Notes: generated from the sequence alone by a model not told the origin. A stretch of DNA of 64,000 bases from Eleusine coracana subsp. coracana (GCA_032690845.1 CM064426.1:62038631-62102630), one strand, 5' to 3'; shown: positions 20,547-33,400, counted from the stretch's first letter. Translations and numbers: made by a program.

Positions 20547-23500
20547 TCAGTCTTTAACATCGGTGACACCCTCAGATGATATCAGAAACCTAGCCTCCGC
20601 TTCGGCCAGACAGGGAGAGCTTATTACTTTACAGATCCGCTCCTCACCTCTTCCCTTGCGGAGAAAAAGCCTGATATAAAACATTGGAGCATTTGAGACA
20701 ATGAGGAACTGAATGGGAAACTGTGATAACGAGATGACATGTTACTTGATAGAACTCACCTAGTCGTGGAAGCATGAGCCATGATGTTACCTCCAATCGG
20801 TTTGATCTGTGGTCCGGCAAACATTGCAGCACCATCCACTTGAGCCACTACTTGATTAGTGATTACCACTGCCACTCCAAACTAGAGGCAGCCAAATGGA
20901 AAAGAAAAAAACAGTGAGTATATGCTGCAGCACTTTGCACCAAAAAGGAAATAGCATGCAGTAATATAAAGAAGAGCATCAGTAGTGTTTCTGTGATTGG
21001 TTGCAGACTTGCAGTAATGTTGTTAAGACCAAATTTCACAAATCATGAGTGATCAAATGAAAAAAAGTTGATTACCTCATCTGCTAACTTTTGAAGGCTC
21101 CTAAGAAACTTAGCCAGATGCATCTGTCTTGCCGATAACTCCCCTCTACCAGAGAAATCAGTTCTGTATAGGGCTGTGGCACTATCCACAACCATAAGTG
21201 CAAACCTGAAAAAGTAGAGGCCCACTCAACATTATGAGTTGTTAACTGAGACACAAGGCAAAAGTAGTTCTAATATTTGAAATTGGGAAATAAAGTTCAA
21301 CCAAATCAGGATCTATGAGGCATTATGAGAGGAGGTAAAAAACTGACAGCCATGTCACTTACTACACCAATAGTATAATATAACATCTCAATGGGATATT
21401 CTACTGGAATATGCCTATCTAAGAAAATGTAATAAAACTGGTTCCGAGGGCTCTGCACAGGTTTTGTCCAACATAAAAATCAATTTGTCCCTGTTGAATT
21501 GCAGTCATAAAGATTAAAAAGGCACCGGTGACCCAAACAGCACTTAATACCCTACTAAAATCAGCAGCAAAGCACAAATGAGACCCAATGCATGTGAAAA
21601 TATCATGGACGGCTGGACTCCAATATGCCAACTCGTGAAGTTATTGCACTTTGTGAATCACAGCTAGCCCCCCCCACACGCGGTCAGACAGTAATTCAAC
21701 ATTCTTAGTTATCTTACTTAATATTGATACTTTGATAGCAGCTTATTCTTAGCAGACTAAGCATCAGTAATGATTCGAATGCTTTCCTACTATACTATGG
21801 TCACACTCCAAGCACCATGGAAAATCAAAGAAGGCAAGTGTGCAGTTCTTTATCAGGTACTACATTGCTAGTAGTTCTCATACAGTCATACAGATCTCAT
21901 TTTCTTGCTATTGGATCAGATAAAGAAGGATAAATTACAAATGGATGAACTCACCTGGTCTCCACCATCATGGATGCTGCTTCAAGCAAAAGTCTTGATT
22001 GATGGTCAGTGTTATATGCTCGGGCGTAAGCAACATTTTCCAGTACATCAGCACCATTCAAGCCAAACCTAAGTACGAGGAATTTGTTTTTAACAGTTCA
22101 ACGATAAACAGTGGCAAAACAAATAAAATATTCAACCGCCATATCACCTGTCTGCAATCTGGAGGAGTCTTTGAGGCCTGAAGGTACCCTCAGCATCAAT
22201 ATACAGAGCCTTTCCTTCACCACCACCTTGGTCCAGTGGAAGCTGCACAAATCACCACCACATTTGTCACGTTCGAAAAAACAAAGCAACAAAACAAATA
22301 AGGGTGGGCCGAAACATTCTGTTCATGCAAAAAATATTGAAAAAATGCTGGGATTCTTTCAACATGCAAATGAAGAGATTAAGGCTGTAACTCATGGTAA
22401 TGGGGTATCTTAATATTGACCTTTTAATGCAATACCTGACATGTGACACATAGAGTGGCATAATTGAGTTTTCCCAGAGCGAAATTCACCATAAATCTCT
22501 GTGATAGACCCTGTTTCTATTCCTCCTGTTAAAGATTCAGAACAGAACCACCAAGATTATAATTATTTATCCAAGACTATAACTACTACAAGGCATTTAG
22601 AAGATATCGATAGGCAGCGTTATAGAAGAACTATTGGGAGCAATAGACTACCTTCCAAAATTTGATCAAGCTCTCTTGATCCAGTTGTAACTTGGATGAT
22701 CTCAAGCCTCTGTGCATGAAGTTGGCTAGCACTAGTAAATCCCAGTGGAACCAACTTGGAAGCTGCCAGATGTTTGTAAACTTTCAAGGTTTACACACAG
22801 ATATTTTGTTTTTCATACGAGAAGAGATGCAGAAAAGTCATATATATTGGTAGAACAGTTACTTGCCTGCTTCAATGATCTTGTCGACTTTGGCTTCACT
22901 AATGCCTTTTATTTGCAGAAGATCTTTCCTTGGAGAGTAAGCTACAGATTCAACTGTGCAGAGACCAGCATCCTTGAGCTTCTTCACATCAAGTGCAGCT
23001 ATTCCAGATGCCTGAACAACAAATTTCGTAAGAGTTCTAGTGATGACTCAGATGAACACGTCTTTTAAAGTTCAACAAGATCCCCTCCATTCCCATAACA
23101 ATTAAAGTTCAATAGTCTATTCAAGGCATTCTGCAGAGAAAGGTAGTGCACTCCATTGTTACCTTGTTGCTTTTCTCTGGGAATTAGTACCAGGCAATGC
23201 TAGAACTTCCTAATGCTATTAGGCTAATATAGGTACAGTAGCTCTTGACAGGAGGCGCAAAAACTTGCAGCTTTGCCTGCCGTCCATACAACTTAAACAT
23301 ACGAAAGTATCATTCAAAACATAATTAAATCATGGAAATCGAAATGTTGTGGGAGATGTCGACACTAATTTCAGGAGGGAGAGCCTTCATTTGCTTAGCA
23401 TTTTATGATAGCGAGCAGAAAAATACTCGAGAACCTGCGAATTTGGGGCTACCCAGAATTCCCCTCGAAAATCCCGTACAAAACAGAATTCCCCTCGAAA

Positions 23501-23820
23501 AGAAGCTGCAAAATTGGGAGAAACCTACTCAGCGAATTCGAAATCATCTACTGAACCTTGAATTGCCGGCAGCGGGCGGAAAAGCATCACGAGCCTAGGG
23601 TTTCGTGCTACCGCGCTATCAACCGACAAATGGCGGAACCATCCAAGAAACGGGCGATCCTGCCGCCGGGCGCCGCGGCAGGGAGCGGCTCGAGAAGAGC
23701 CTGGGAACGGACCTGGAGCTGCTCGATGGGGAAGGGCCCGTGCTCCGCCGCCTCCTCCTCTGCCGGCGCAGGCGCCGCAGCCGCCGCCGCCGCCTTCTGG
23801 CGCGCCGCGGACGACGACAT
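20547..23820 (-). CDS. RAD51: RAD51 recombinase (9 exons) with a 2-base frameshift in exon 4
   Basis: RAD51 forms ATP-dependent filaments on single-stranded DNA and carries out strand exchange in the nucleus. Exons on the minus strand are 23713-23820, 22867-23011, 22652-22762, 22436-22525, 22148-22242, 21955-22068, 21076-21205, 20760-20881 and 20547-20670. Intended length is about 346 residues: an N-terminal helix-hairpin-helix domain (about 37-85), Walker A GEFRSGKTQ (about 134-142), Walker B LMVVD (exon 7), then VVITNQVVAQVDG and the C-terminal IKPIGGNIMAHASTTR. Exon 4 lacks two bases around 22455-22457, within a GTGT run on the plus strand. The frame is lost near residue 145 and meets a TGA early in exon 5. 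Intron 2 uses a GC donor (GCAAGT). Other splice sites are GT-AG. It could be a pseudogene, a defective allele or a sequence error. Confidence 0.95.
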
Positions 23821-24201
23821 GGGCCCACTTGCAGCGAGAGACGGGGGTGGAATCTGGGTCGGTTTGGTTTTTGGAACCCTTCGGTTGAGAGCGGGCTTGA
23901 AGGCGCCAAAATTTATTTGGCTTGGTTTCGATGGGCGCCTTCCTTCCTTCGGAAGACTGGACCTTTTTTTTTCCGTTTCCCTCGCTTGAAAAATGCAAAC
24001 AAAAGTCAGATGAACAATATAGCTGTACCGCACGTGGGTGACTGTAATCTGTACTGTATGTAACTTTACAAATTTTTTATTTACATCGTATCAAAAGGCT
24101 TTACTTCAACCCATATCATCCTGCAGCATGCATGTGCACATCTTTGTTTAGCTATCTATTGTCGTTTTGAATAAGTATTTTGAATTATGGATAATTATTT
24201 C
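23821..24201 (-). promoter_or_regulatory. RAD51 upstream region, cut off by element F
   Basis: 381 bases lie between the RAD51 start codon and the LTR of element F. The region is CT-rich on the minus strand near the gene, with an AAATAAATT stretch about 90-100 bases upstream and an E2F-type site. Anything further upstream was moved about 14 kb away by the F insertion. Confidence 0.6.
23902..23910 (-). promoter_or_regulatory. E2F-type binding site upstream of RAD51
   Basis: TTTGGCGCC on the minus strand, about 82-90 bases upstream of the start codon. It fits the E2F consensus TTTSSCGC. S-phase control of plant RAD51 by E2F is established knowledge; binding here is inferred from the match. Confidence 0.55.
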
Positions 24202-24845
24202 TGTTGGTGTCATGAAGCGTGGGTCTCGAGACACTGAACAGAAAAGAAGGAAAAAGAGATTAAACACTCGAGGGATTTTAGGTGATGTAACAGGCGTTCT
24301 TTACGTATCCCAAAAAAGATTCATCCCCCTTACAAGTAAGTAGGGGTGCTCTATTTATAGGCCCGTACCTAGGTTATATGTAAATGATTATTTTCCCCAT
24401 AATTACCTGTTATATTCCTTGAATATTTGGTACAAAATAATCATAAAGGGTAAACTGGTCTTTTGAGCTTTTCCGGTACCCTTCCTTGATCCGCACGCCA
24501 CCATGTATGCTGGCGTCACGTGTCTTTGCAGCATGCTTCGCTCGCCTTCGGCTTCGGGCGCAACCTTCGATCTTCGAAGGTGCCGTGGTCCCCCTCGTAG
24601 GGGTTCGTGCTCCTCCGAGCATTCCAGCTCGCTTTCTTCCGATGCCCGGGGGCTCTGATCTTTTCAAAACCCTTCGAAGGGTACATACCCTTCGGAGGTG
24701 TTCTCATTCTTCCGGAACCTTCGGAGGGTACCTGTCTTAGAAAATTATGGTTAACAGTGAAGATAACGATGATTAGCCTCAATTTCTGTTTGCAGTCTCA
24801 CTTTTACTGTCCTCGAAGGGTGGCCCACGAGATGATCCCCCAATA
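24202..24845 (-). repeat. Left LTR of element F (its 3' LTR)
   Basis: Matches 37540-38183 end to end. A minus-strand TATA-like box (GCCTATAAATAG) lies around 24350-24361. The LTR edge facing the gene lies 381 bases upstream of the RAD51 start codon. ORFs within it are shadow frames. Confidence 0.9.
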
Positions 24846-25580
24846 GTAGCCCCTCGAGGGGTGAGTCCAACTTTGATGGGCCAAGATCCTCGCTTTAATA
24901 GGATTTAATAGGATCTTCTGCCAAAACGCCACCCTTCGGGCATCAAAGTTGAGCGTCTGGATTAGGGTTTTAAAAGAGTTTTCGGAGCTGCTGCCTATAA
25001 AAAGAGAGGGTGACCGCGGTAAAAATTATTTTACTACTCATCGTATGCTTAGGTCCCGCGGAGATGCCCGCCATCATGATTCGGACCTGAAGGGTGACCG
25101 TGTCCGCAAGCGGGTCCTCCTCTAGAAGCTCGCTCGGCTCCTTCGAAGGTAATACTTGACCTGGCTCAAAGGTGCCGCAGCTGCCTGTATTCTATTTGTT
25201 TAATTGAATTACCGCATTCTTGGTTCTCGAGCCTCCGCAGTAAATGCTGGTTGGTTTTTACCCGACTATATAAGCGAGGGGGGTGGGGGTGAAACAACGC
25301 GTTCAAAGCTTTCTTTCTTTGCTATAGGCTTTGCTTGTTCTCTCTTGCCTTTGTTTTTTGGGCTTCGGGTTTTACATTCGCTCTAGATAGAATCACGCCC
25401 TCCTCAAAGTGTGACGTAAGGTGTGTTTTGTGAGGGCGAGGTTGCTCGCTCTTTTGGACTTGTTTGTGCGTTTGTTTGTTCTTACTCGATGTTCTTGTTG
25501 TAGGATCTGAAGACATGGCTCGAGTCGCGTAGACCACTCACCCTGATGAGCTTCCTTCTGATGAGGAGCGCCATGATGGT
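24846..25580 (+). pseudogene. Antisense gene remnant beside the 3' LTR of element F, with its own promoter
   Basis: Running opposite to F, this segment has TATA-like boxes at 24994-25003 and 25265-25275 (CTATATAAGCG). It has a T-rich leader, an apparent intron acceptor (TTGTAG, ending 25503), and a start codon at 25515 (MARVA, then TAG at 25530). The frame continues THPDELPSDEERHDG and is then fused to integrase antisense sequence near 25567-25580, at shared bases around CATGATGGTGCT. The layout matches the antisense gene of element H. Most of the gene is lost. A purine-rich tract (minus-strand AGGGGCTAC, about 24847-24855) adjoins the LTR. Confidence 0.55.
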
Positions 25581-28309
25581 GCTATGAGTTGCGTTGGCTG
25601 CGAAGGTGCTGATTGTTTGTTTGATATCATTTGGTAGGCTCCGCATCTGGTTACCACTTCTGCAGCATCTTTGATCATTGATGGCCAATAGAAACCTTGC
25701 CTTACTGCTTTTGTGGCTAAGGGCCGAGACCCAATGTGTGCTCTGCATACACCCTCGTGTATCTCACTGAGCAATTCTGCACCTTCTGCTTGGCTAATGC
25801 ATTTAAGCAATAGGATACACACTCCAGATTTGTAGAGCGTTCCCTTGATGATTTTGTAGTTCCTAGCTCTCTGCTGCATTCTTTTTGCTTCTGATTCGGT
25901 GTCTGGCTCGTAAAACCCTTGAAGGTATGCTATGATTTGAGACTTCCAATCTTCGCCAGTCACTGCATGAATTTGTTTGGGATCTTGGAGGGCCCATTTG
26001 ATCGAAGGTTTGATGATTGTTTGAAAAAATACGTCTTGAGGCATCGGATCTTGCCTTGTAGCTATTTTTGCGAGCTCATCTGCTTCTATGTTGAATTTTC
26101 TTTCGATGTACTGTATGTCAAAACCCTTGAAGTATTTTTTCATGCCTCTGACAATTCTGTGGTACTTCTTGAGCTGAGAATCCCTGATTGTGAATTCCTT
26201 ATCATGCTGGCTGGTGACAATTTTGGAATTATTTTTGACTTGCACCTCTGGATTCTGAGTGCTCTGAGTTTCTTGAGTGCTAGCACCATTGCCTCATATT
26301 TGGCTATATTGTTAGTGCATTTGTCTGTTTTGTTACTGAATTCGAGCCTTGCGGCATATCTCATTTTCACACCTTCGGGTGAAATGATTATTGCCGCTAT
26401 GCCTACCCCTGCTAGTCCCCAGGCTCCGTCACAATGAGCTGTCCATACTGGCTCCAAGAATGTTTGACTTCTGGCGTGTTGTGTGGCTGTCCAATCTACT
26501 ATGAAGTCGGCGAGTACCTGAGATTTGATTGCACTTCGTTTCTCAACATCGACTACATGCTCCAAAAGCTCCATGGCCCATTTACCGATAGTTCCCGAGG
26601 CTTCACGATTGCCAAATATCTTATTGAGCGGTTGATTAGTGAGCACTTTGATGTGGTGAGCTTCGAAGTAATGCCTCAACTTTCTAGAAACATTACTACT
26701 GCATATGCAATATTCTCCATCTCGGAGTAGAGAATTTTGGAGCCATATAGTGCTTCACTGACGTAGTATACTGGGAGTTGTACTAGGAGCTCTTTGGGTT
26801 CTCCCTTGACTATTTTGATGATTTTTTTCTCTTGCACAAGGACTGCACTGACTACTGAATGAGACGCGGTGCGTATAAGAGTAGCACAGCCCCTGGCTCT
26901 GGGTTAGTTAGCTTCGATGTCTTTGAAGGTAATTTTTCAGATCTGCGCTTTTTGCTGCTCCGGACCCCACTCGAAGGGTTGGGCCCCTCGAAGTGTTTGG
27001 AAGAATGGCAAGCTTCGCTCGGCTGATCTGGATATGAATTGGTTCAGATCTGCCATTCTGCCTGTGAGTTTCTGTACATCTTTTCTGCTCTTGGGCTCTT
27101 GCATTTGGGTGATTGCTTTGATTTTGTCAGGGTTGGCCTCTATACCTTTGGCTGATACAAGGCAGCTGAGTACTTTTCCTTTTCGGATTCCGAACACGCA
27201 TTTTTCTGGGTTTAGCTTTAGCCTTGCTGCTCGAAGGTTGGGGAATGTTTCAGCCAAGTCTGAGATGTGGTTATCCTTTTTCTTACTTGCTACTATGATG
27301 TCATCCACATAAGCATGCACACTTTTACCGAATTGCGACTCGAAGGCTTTTTGAGTCATACGGCAGAATGTAGGTCCGGCATTCTTCAACCCTTCGGACA
27401 TCCTTATGAAATAGTAAGTGCCGAATGGTGTGATGAAACTTGTTTTTTCCTCATCCTCCTTCCTGAGCCAGATTTGGTGGTAACCGGAGAAACAGTCCAG
27501 CAGCGATAGCAGCTCACTTCCGGCTGCTGCGTCTATGATCTTATCGATCCGGGGTAACAGGAAATCGTCCTTGGGGCAAGCCTTATTGAGATCTGTGAAG
27601 TCTATGCACATTCTCCACTTCCCATTCTTATTCCTTACCATTACACAATTTGCTAACCAACATGGATACTTGACTTCATGAATGACAGAGGCGTCAAGGA
27701 GTCGTTGCACTTCTGCTTTGATGGCTTCGGTTTTCTCATCGAACATTTTTTGGAGCCTCTGTTTCTTTGGTTTGGCGGTAGCATCAATCTCTAACTTGTG
27801 CTCTATTATGCTTCTATCCACTCCCTCGAGGTCTGTCGAGGACCAAGCGAATACATTTTTATTTTTGTCGAGGAATGTTAGTAGCTCTTTTTCTTCTTTG
27901 GGGCTTAGCCCCGGACCCATTGTAATGAATTGCCCCAGGACTTGTTCATCAAGGAGTACTTTTTTGGTTTCTTTGTCTGGCTAGACTGCGATTCTTTCCT
28001 TGTCGAGGCTGTGTGCCTCTTCCCTTGCGTTGATCTTGTGTTGCTCCCGGGCCTTTCTGGCTCTTTCCTCTTCTTCCAACTGCTCTTGGCTGAAAACTTG
28101 TGTGTTATTCCAATTTCTTTCTCCCGATGCGTAGCCTTTTTCTATGTCTCTTGCCATTTTCTGATTTCCTTTGACTGTGATGACTCCCCCAGCAGCTGGA
28201 ATCTTCATGCATAAGTAGGCGCTATGAATGACTGCCTCGAATGTGTTAATTGTGCCTCGGCCGAATATGACATTGAATGGGTGGCAAAGGTCTACGACAT
28301 CGAATGTTA
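25567..28309 (-). pseudogene. Element F pol: reverse transcriptase, RNase H and integrase start
   Basis: Reading leftwards on the minus strand from 28309, a linker (28208-27981) ends at a TAG. Reverse transcriptase (about 27920-26937) has FSGYHQIWL and active-site YVDDIIVAS. RNase H follows (about 26680-26050), then the integrase zinc-binding region (about 25850-25600). The sequence ends at LIAPSW, just before the catalytic core would begin, so the element cannot integrate by itself. Several frameshifts lie between the domains. The pol frame joins with sequence right of element G: the protease linker at 35333 and the frame at 28309 read through when G and one TGTAC copy are removed. Confidence 0.85.
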
Positions 28310-28314
28310 TGTAC

Positions 28315-29236
28315 TGATGAGGACATCACTCCTAAGGATACATGCAACACTCCTCCAATTCTAGACTTGCAAGGTCCAATGACTAGAGCTCGTGCACGAC
28401 GACTAAATTTAGAGGTGAGCTCGTTCCTACGTTCTTCATTATATGTCACTTTTGAGAATAGTTTGCTACCTAATGATTATATTGTAATTAGGAACCATGG
28501 AGAGGACCAGGAGATGATGGAAGAAGGACGTGGAGACGTGGAGGACCAGCAAGGATGTGGAAGCCAAGGTGGAGGCCCAACCAAAACCGACTTCGAGTCT
28601 GTTTCGGGGCTCAGGACCAGTCTGCACTAAAACGGATGCTTGAGACGCATACAGACTCGGATTTGGACGTTCTACATATGTACGGAAAGATAAGAAGAAT
28701 ACCTTTCCAATGCCGCCGGTCTCATATCAAAATTCATCCGGAGTCATCAGGAATCGTCGAAATAAGAGAGAGTCCCGAATCTGTTTCAGTGCTGTGTCGC
28801 CTGTTTTTGGCCTTTGGGCTTTGTATCTAGTTGAGCCCAAGTAGGGGTGCGTCCAGAGGGTCTTGCACGACCCTAGGGTCTTCATATACAGCCGCCATTG
28901 CACCATTAGGGTTTGGGTTTTGCTTAGATTATTCTATTCATAACAGTTTCGCTGTCATCATGGTTTGTGAGACCCCAACTTCGTGAGATTCATAATACAT
29001 CTGCAATTGTGTTGCTTTCTTCTTTGTTCTTGCTTGTGTTCTTGATTCGCAGGCAGGGATTAGCCTTCTCGGTGAGGTCAATCGTTTTAGGATGGTTGAT
29101 AACCAGAGGAGACGTCGTGCTGCGATTGCGGGGTTTAGAACATGCTGTTCTGAAGTCGGATCGATTTGTGTGTCGCCTCCGACCAAATCAACGTATCTAG
29201 AACCTTTCGGAAGATCGGGAATCCTTGTCCACATCA
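28315..29236 (+). repeat. 5' LTR of element G
   Basis: 922 bases, TGATGAGG to CCACATCA. The first 300 bases are open in one frame and encode DEDITPKDTC and then GPMTRARARRLN, the likely C-terminal tail of pol when this sequence is the 3' LTR. The last 285 bases are repeated at 35043-35327 with few changes. Confidence 0.88.
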
Positions 29237-30488
29237 AGTGGTACTTAGAGATTCAGGTGCACCATCAGGTTCGCACTACCCTTAGTTAATTTCGTTTTGT
29301 GTTCATCCTATCATCCACAGAAAAGCCAAAAAAAAAAAAAATTCCCCTCCGCCCATAACCACGTGTTTAGCCTTTACATATTTCAATTTTAGAGTCCGTA
29401 GTGTTGAGTTTGTGCCCTAGTTTTTGTTTAGTCGCTGGTTTAGTTTGTGTTTTTCTCATCAGTAGTGTTTCCCTTGCAACCCTAGCCGCCATCCCCTTCA
29501 CCATCCTCTGTTCTATCGGCTTTGTGTGCTAGGGTTGATTGATCGATACACCCACCCTAATCCCACCCTAAACCCACCCTCAAACACCTTGGACCAATCC
29601 CCATAAATTCTACTTTCCGCTGCATCCACGCCGCCAAAAAAAATCTTACCCGATTCCAAACTTGTCCCCTAACCGACTCGAGTTTCTGGAAAACCGACTC
29701 CGACCCCCCTTCGGTAAAACGGGCATAACGTTTCGCTCGGTTGTCCGTTTTGGCTGAAATTTTTACAGGAGATTCTTGACTCAAAGTTGGGCATACCCAC
29801 ACTCGGCTCCACCCTATGTGCCCTCGTCAAAAAGTTCAAAAAAAATCGGGAAGATAAAGAAAAAATTGATTTAAGTTTAAACCCGATGTTTTCTGCAACT
29901 TCAAGATTTTCTGTAGGCCACATCCTACCTCTGTTTGAGCTGAAATTTTTTGTGAATTCTCCTCCATTGTTAGTGAGTTGGAGAAAAATATCAAAAAAAT
30001 AAAATCAAAAAAAAGAAATTTGAGATTTCTACTAGTGCTACATCTAGCCCCCTGTAATTTCTGGATTTGGCTGTTTTGCACTAAGGCCCCTGTTATCGCC
30101 TGTTGTGCTTTTGTCTCCTTGTTTCTACTTTGCTATCACTACTGTTCTAGGACATACTTAGACCAGCAACTAGGGACAAGTTACTTGGGCACTTATTCAG
30201 CTTTACTATCTGTTTTTGATTTGTGTACCATTCACATATATATATTTGGCCTTCCTAGCTCCACATATTTCTTCTGGACAGCACACAGGTTATTTTGTGA
30301 CCCTTGCAATCGTGGAACACATCTCTCTGGTATCCTTTGCTTTGCTTTTCAGAACTTTGTAAGAGCTTTGTAAGGAGTTTCCTTTTGTTGTGTTGAGAGG
30401 CACCACAGCTTAGCTGTTTTATAGGGATAACCTTCACTGTTTGTTTCCTGTTTTGGTGTTTGTGACGGTAGGAAGTGACGACGGAGAG
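29237..30488 (+). other. Leader of element G with primer-binding site
   Basis: Begins AGTGGTACTTAGAG, a mutated match to the initiator methionine tRNA site (TGGTATCAGAG). The rest is an untranslated leader of 1.25 kb with A runs (about 29327-29341) and T-rich stretches. No gene was seen. Confidence 0.65.
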
Positions 30489-33400
30489 ATGGCTTCACCC
30501 TCACAATTTGCTGAGTGCGTGAGCCAAGAGCAGCTCCAGAAGGCTTTGCAGGCTGTTCAGAGTGATTTAGCAGAGACGATCACCAGAGCCGTTACTGATA
30601 TGGTCAGCAAGCTTCACATTGAAGAAAGCATCGAGCGGTTAGAGAAGCGGGTCTCTAAGTTAACCGATCAGGTTGTTGCGTTGGAGACCACTCCTAAAAC
30701 CAACAATACGAACACCAATAACAACAACAACGATGTTGAAGACGTCCATGATGAAGACACGGTGTATAAGGCTGATGGTACCGTGGATAGGTCAGCTACA
30801 AGGACCGCACGATTACGATGTCGTTTGCAACATAATACTCAAGGTATGGGTGGTTTCCATAACTACAATCGTCATCCACACGGTAACTATGCTCCAGATG
30901 ACCCGTATGCTAAAATTAAGTTTTCAATTCCTTCATTTTTGGGTCAGTATGATGGTGATGTTTATCTTGATTGGGAGATGACTGTAGAACAAAAATTTAA
31001 TGCACATCTTGTTCCTGAACAACATAGAGTTAGACAAGCTACTAGTGAGTTTAAGGACTTTGCTATTGTTTGGTGGAGTGGTCTAGCTGCTGAAACTGAT
31101 TTACCTACTACTTGGGAAGAACTTAAGGTAGCAATGCGTGATCGTTTTGTTCCCCCTTCTTTTTATAGAGAGATTCGTAATAAACTGCAACGTTTAGAAC
31201 AAGGATATAAAACTGTTCAGGAGTATTTTAGTAAGCTTCAGAAGGGTTTGATTTGTTGTGCTGTGGTTGAAAAAGTAGAGGATCAGATTTGTCGCTTTTA
31301 TTCTGGTTTAAGAAAAGAAATTCAGGACATCCTTGATTATAAACAATATTATACCCTCACCCAGTGTTTCCAGTATGCTATGCTTGCAGAGAAAGAATCA
31401 CAGGGACTTTTCCAGGCTTTTGAGGAGTACAGCAAGTCAAGGAACTCCTACCCCCCACGCTCGACGGGAACTTCGGGGCAGCCCAGGCCATCTTTCCGGC
31501 CGTCCCCACCAGCAGCTACCAAGGGAACCAGTGTTGTTTCTACAGCCCCAAGATCAGCCCCTGCACCTTCTACGCGCTCAGGTAAACTTTCTGTGCAGGT
31601 ACCAGCTAGTAGTGCCTCCTCTGTTGCTTCGACAGGGCGCACTACAGGGATTCAGTGCCACAGCTGCCATGGACTTGGTCATGTGCAGAAAGATTGTTCA
31701 AGTAGGCGGGCATATGTGGCGACTGACGATGGCGGTTACATGAGCACCTCCGATGTGGAGGATGAGGAGGAGGACATCGCTGCCACCGGCAGTGACCTCG
31801 TCCTTGGAGGCGGAGACACCACAGGCTACATGAACATTATTGTTCAACGTGTCCTTAGCACACAAGTTCATCAGCCCGAGACGATGCAGCGCCACAACTT
31901 GTTCCAGATTTTCTTCGTCATCAAGAACCGCCGAGCACGTGTCATCATTGATGGAGGGAGCTGCAATAACTTGGTGAGTTCTGATGTGGTCAACAAGCTT
32001 GCTTTGACCACACGTCCACATCCACATCCGTACTACATTCAGTGGTTAAACGACTCTGGCAAAGCTAAGGTAATACAAACTTGTAGAGTTCCTTTTTCCA
32101 TTGGTTCTTATGTGGATTCTGTTGATTGTGATGTCGTACCCATGCAAGCATGTTCACTTTTATTGGGTAGACCTTGGGAATTTGATAATGATGTTGTACA
32201 TCATGGTAGAAGTAATAAGTACACTTTTATGCATAAAGGAACTAAAATTACTTTGTTACCAATGACCCCTGCTGAAATTGTACAAGCTGATTTAGAATGA
32301 GCTGCTAGTTTGAAAAATAAAGGTTCTAAAATTCAACAACCTATTAATTCTAATTCTACACCTAGTAATATTAATGATTCTTCAAGTTCTAAGGGTGCTG
32401 GAATTAAATTACAAGGTCGCTCATGTCTTGCAACAAAATCTGAGCTTGCTGAAATTTCTGATAATGATGATATTTGCTATGCTTTGATATGCAAAGAAGC
32501 TTTGTTTTCGGTTGATGATATTGCTTCTAGTGCTTTGCCTCCTGCTGTCACTAACCTTTTGCAGGAGTATGAGGATATTTTTCCAACTGAGATACCCCCG
32601 GGATTGCCACCTTTGAGAGGGATTGAGCATCAAATTGATTTGATTCCGGGTGCTACTTTGCCAAACCGTGCTGCTTATAGGACCAACCCTGAGGAGACTA
32701 AGGAGATACAACAACAAGTTCAAGACCTTTTGGATCGTGGGTATGTTCGTCAATCACTTAGTCCTTGTGCTGTTCTTGTACTTTTGGTTCCTAAGAAAGA
32801 TGATACTTGGCATATGTGTGTAGATTGTAGAGCCATTAATAATATTACTATTAGGTATCGTCATCCTATTCCTAGGCTAGATGACATGCTTGATAAGTTA
32901 TGTGGTGCTATAATTTTCACTAAAATTGATTTGTGTAGTGGCTACCATCAAATTAGAATGAAACTTGGAGACGAATGGAAAACAGCTTTCAAAACCAAAT
33001 TTGGATTATATGAGTGGTTAGTAATGCCTTTTGGTTTAACTAATGCACCTAGTACTTTCATGCGCTTGATGAATGAGGGTTTAAGAGCTTTCATTGGCAA
33101 ATTTGTGGTAGTTTACTTTGATGATATCTTGATTTATAGCAAATCCATAGATGAACATATGAATCATTTGCGTGCTGTTTTTGGTGCTTTACGAGATGCA
33201 CGTTTATTTGGTAACCTTGAGAAGTGCACCTTTTGCATGGATCGAGTCTCTTTTCTTGGCTATGTTGTGACTCCACAGAGAATTGAGGTGGATGAGGCGA
33301 AGATTCAAGCCATAAAGAGCTGGCCTGTACCAAAAACTATCACATAGGTGAGGAGTTTTCTTGGTCTTGCAGGTTTCTACCGCCGCTTTGTCAAAGATTT

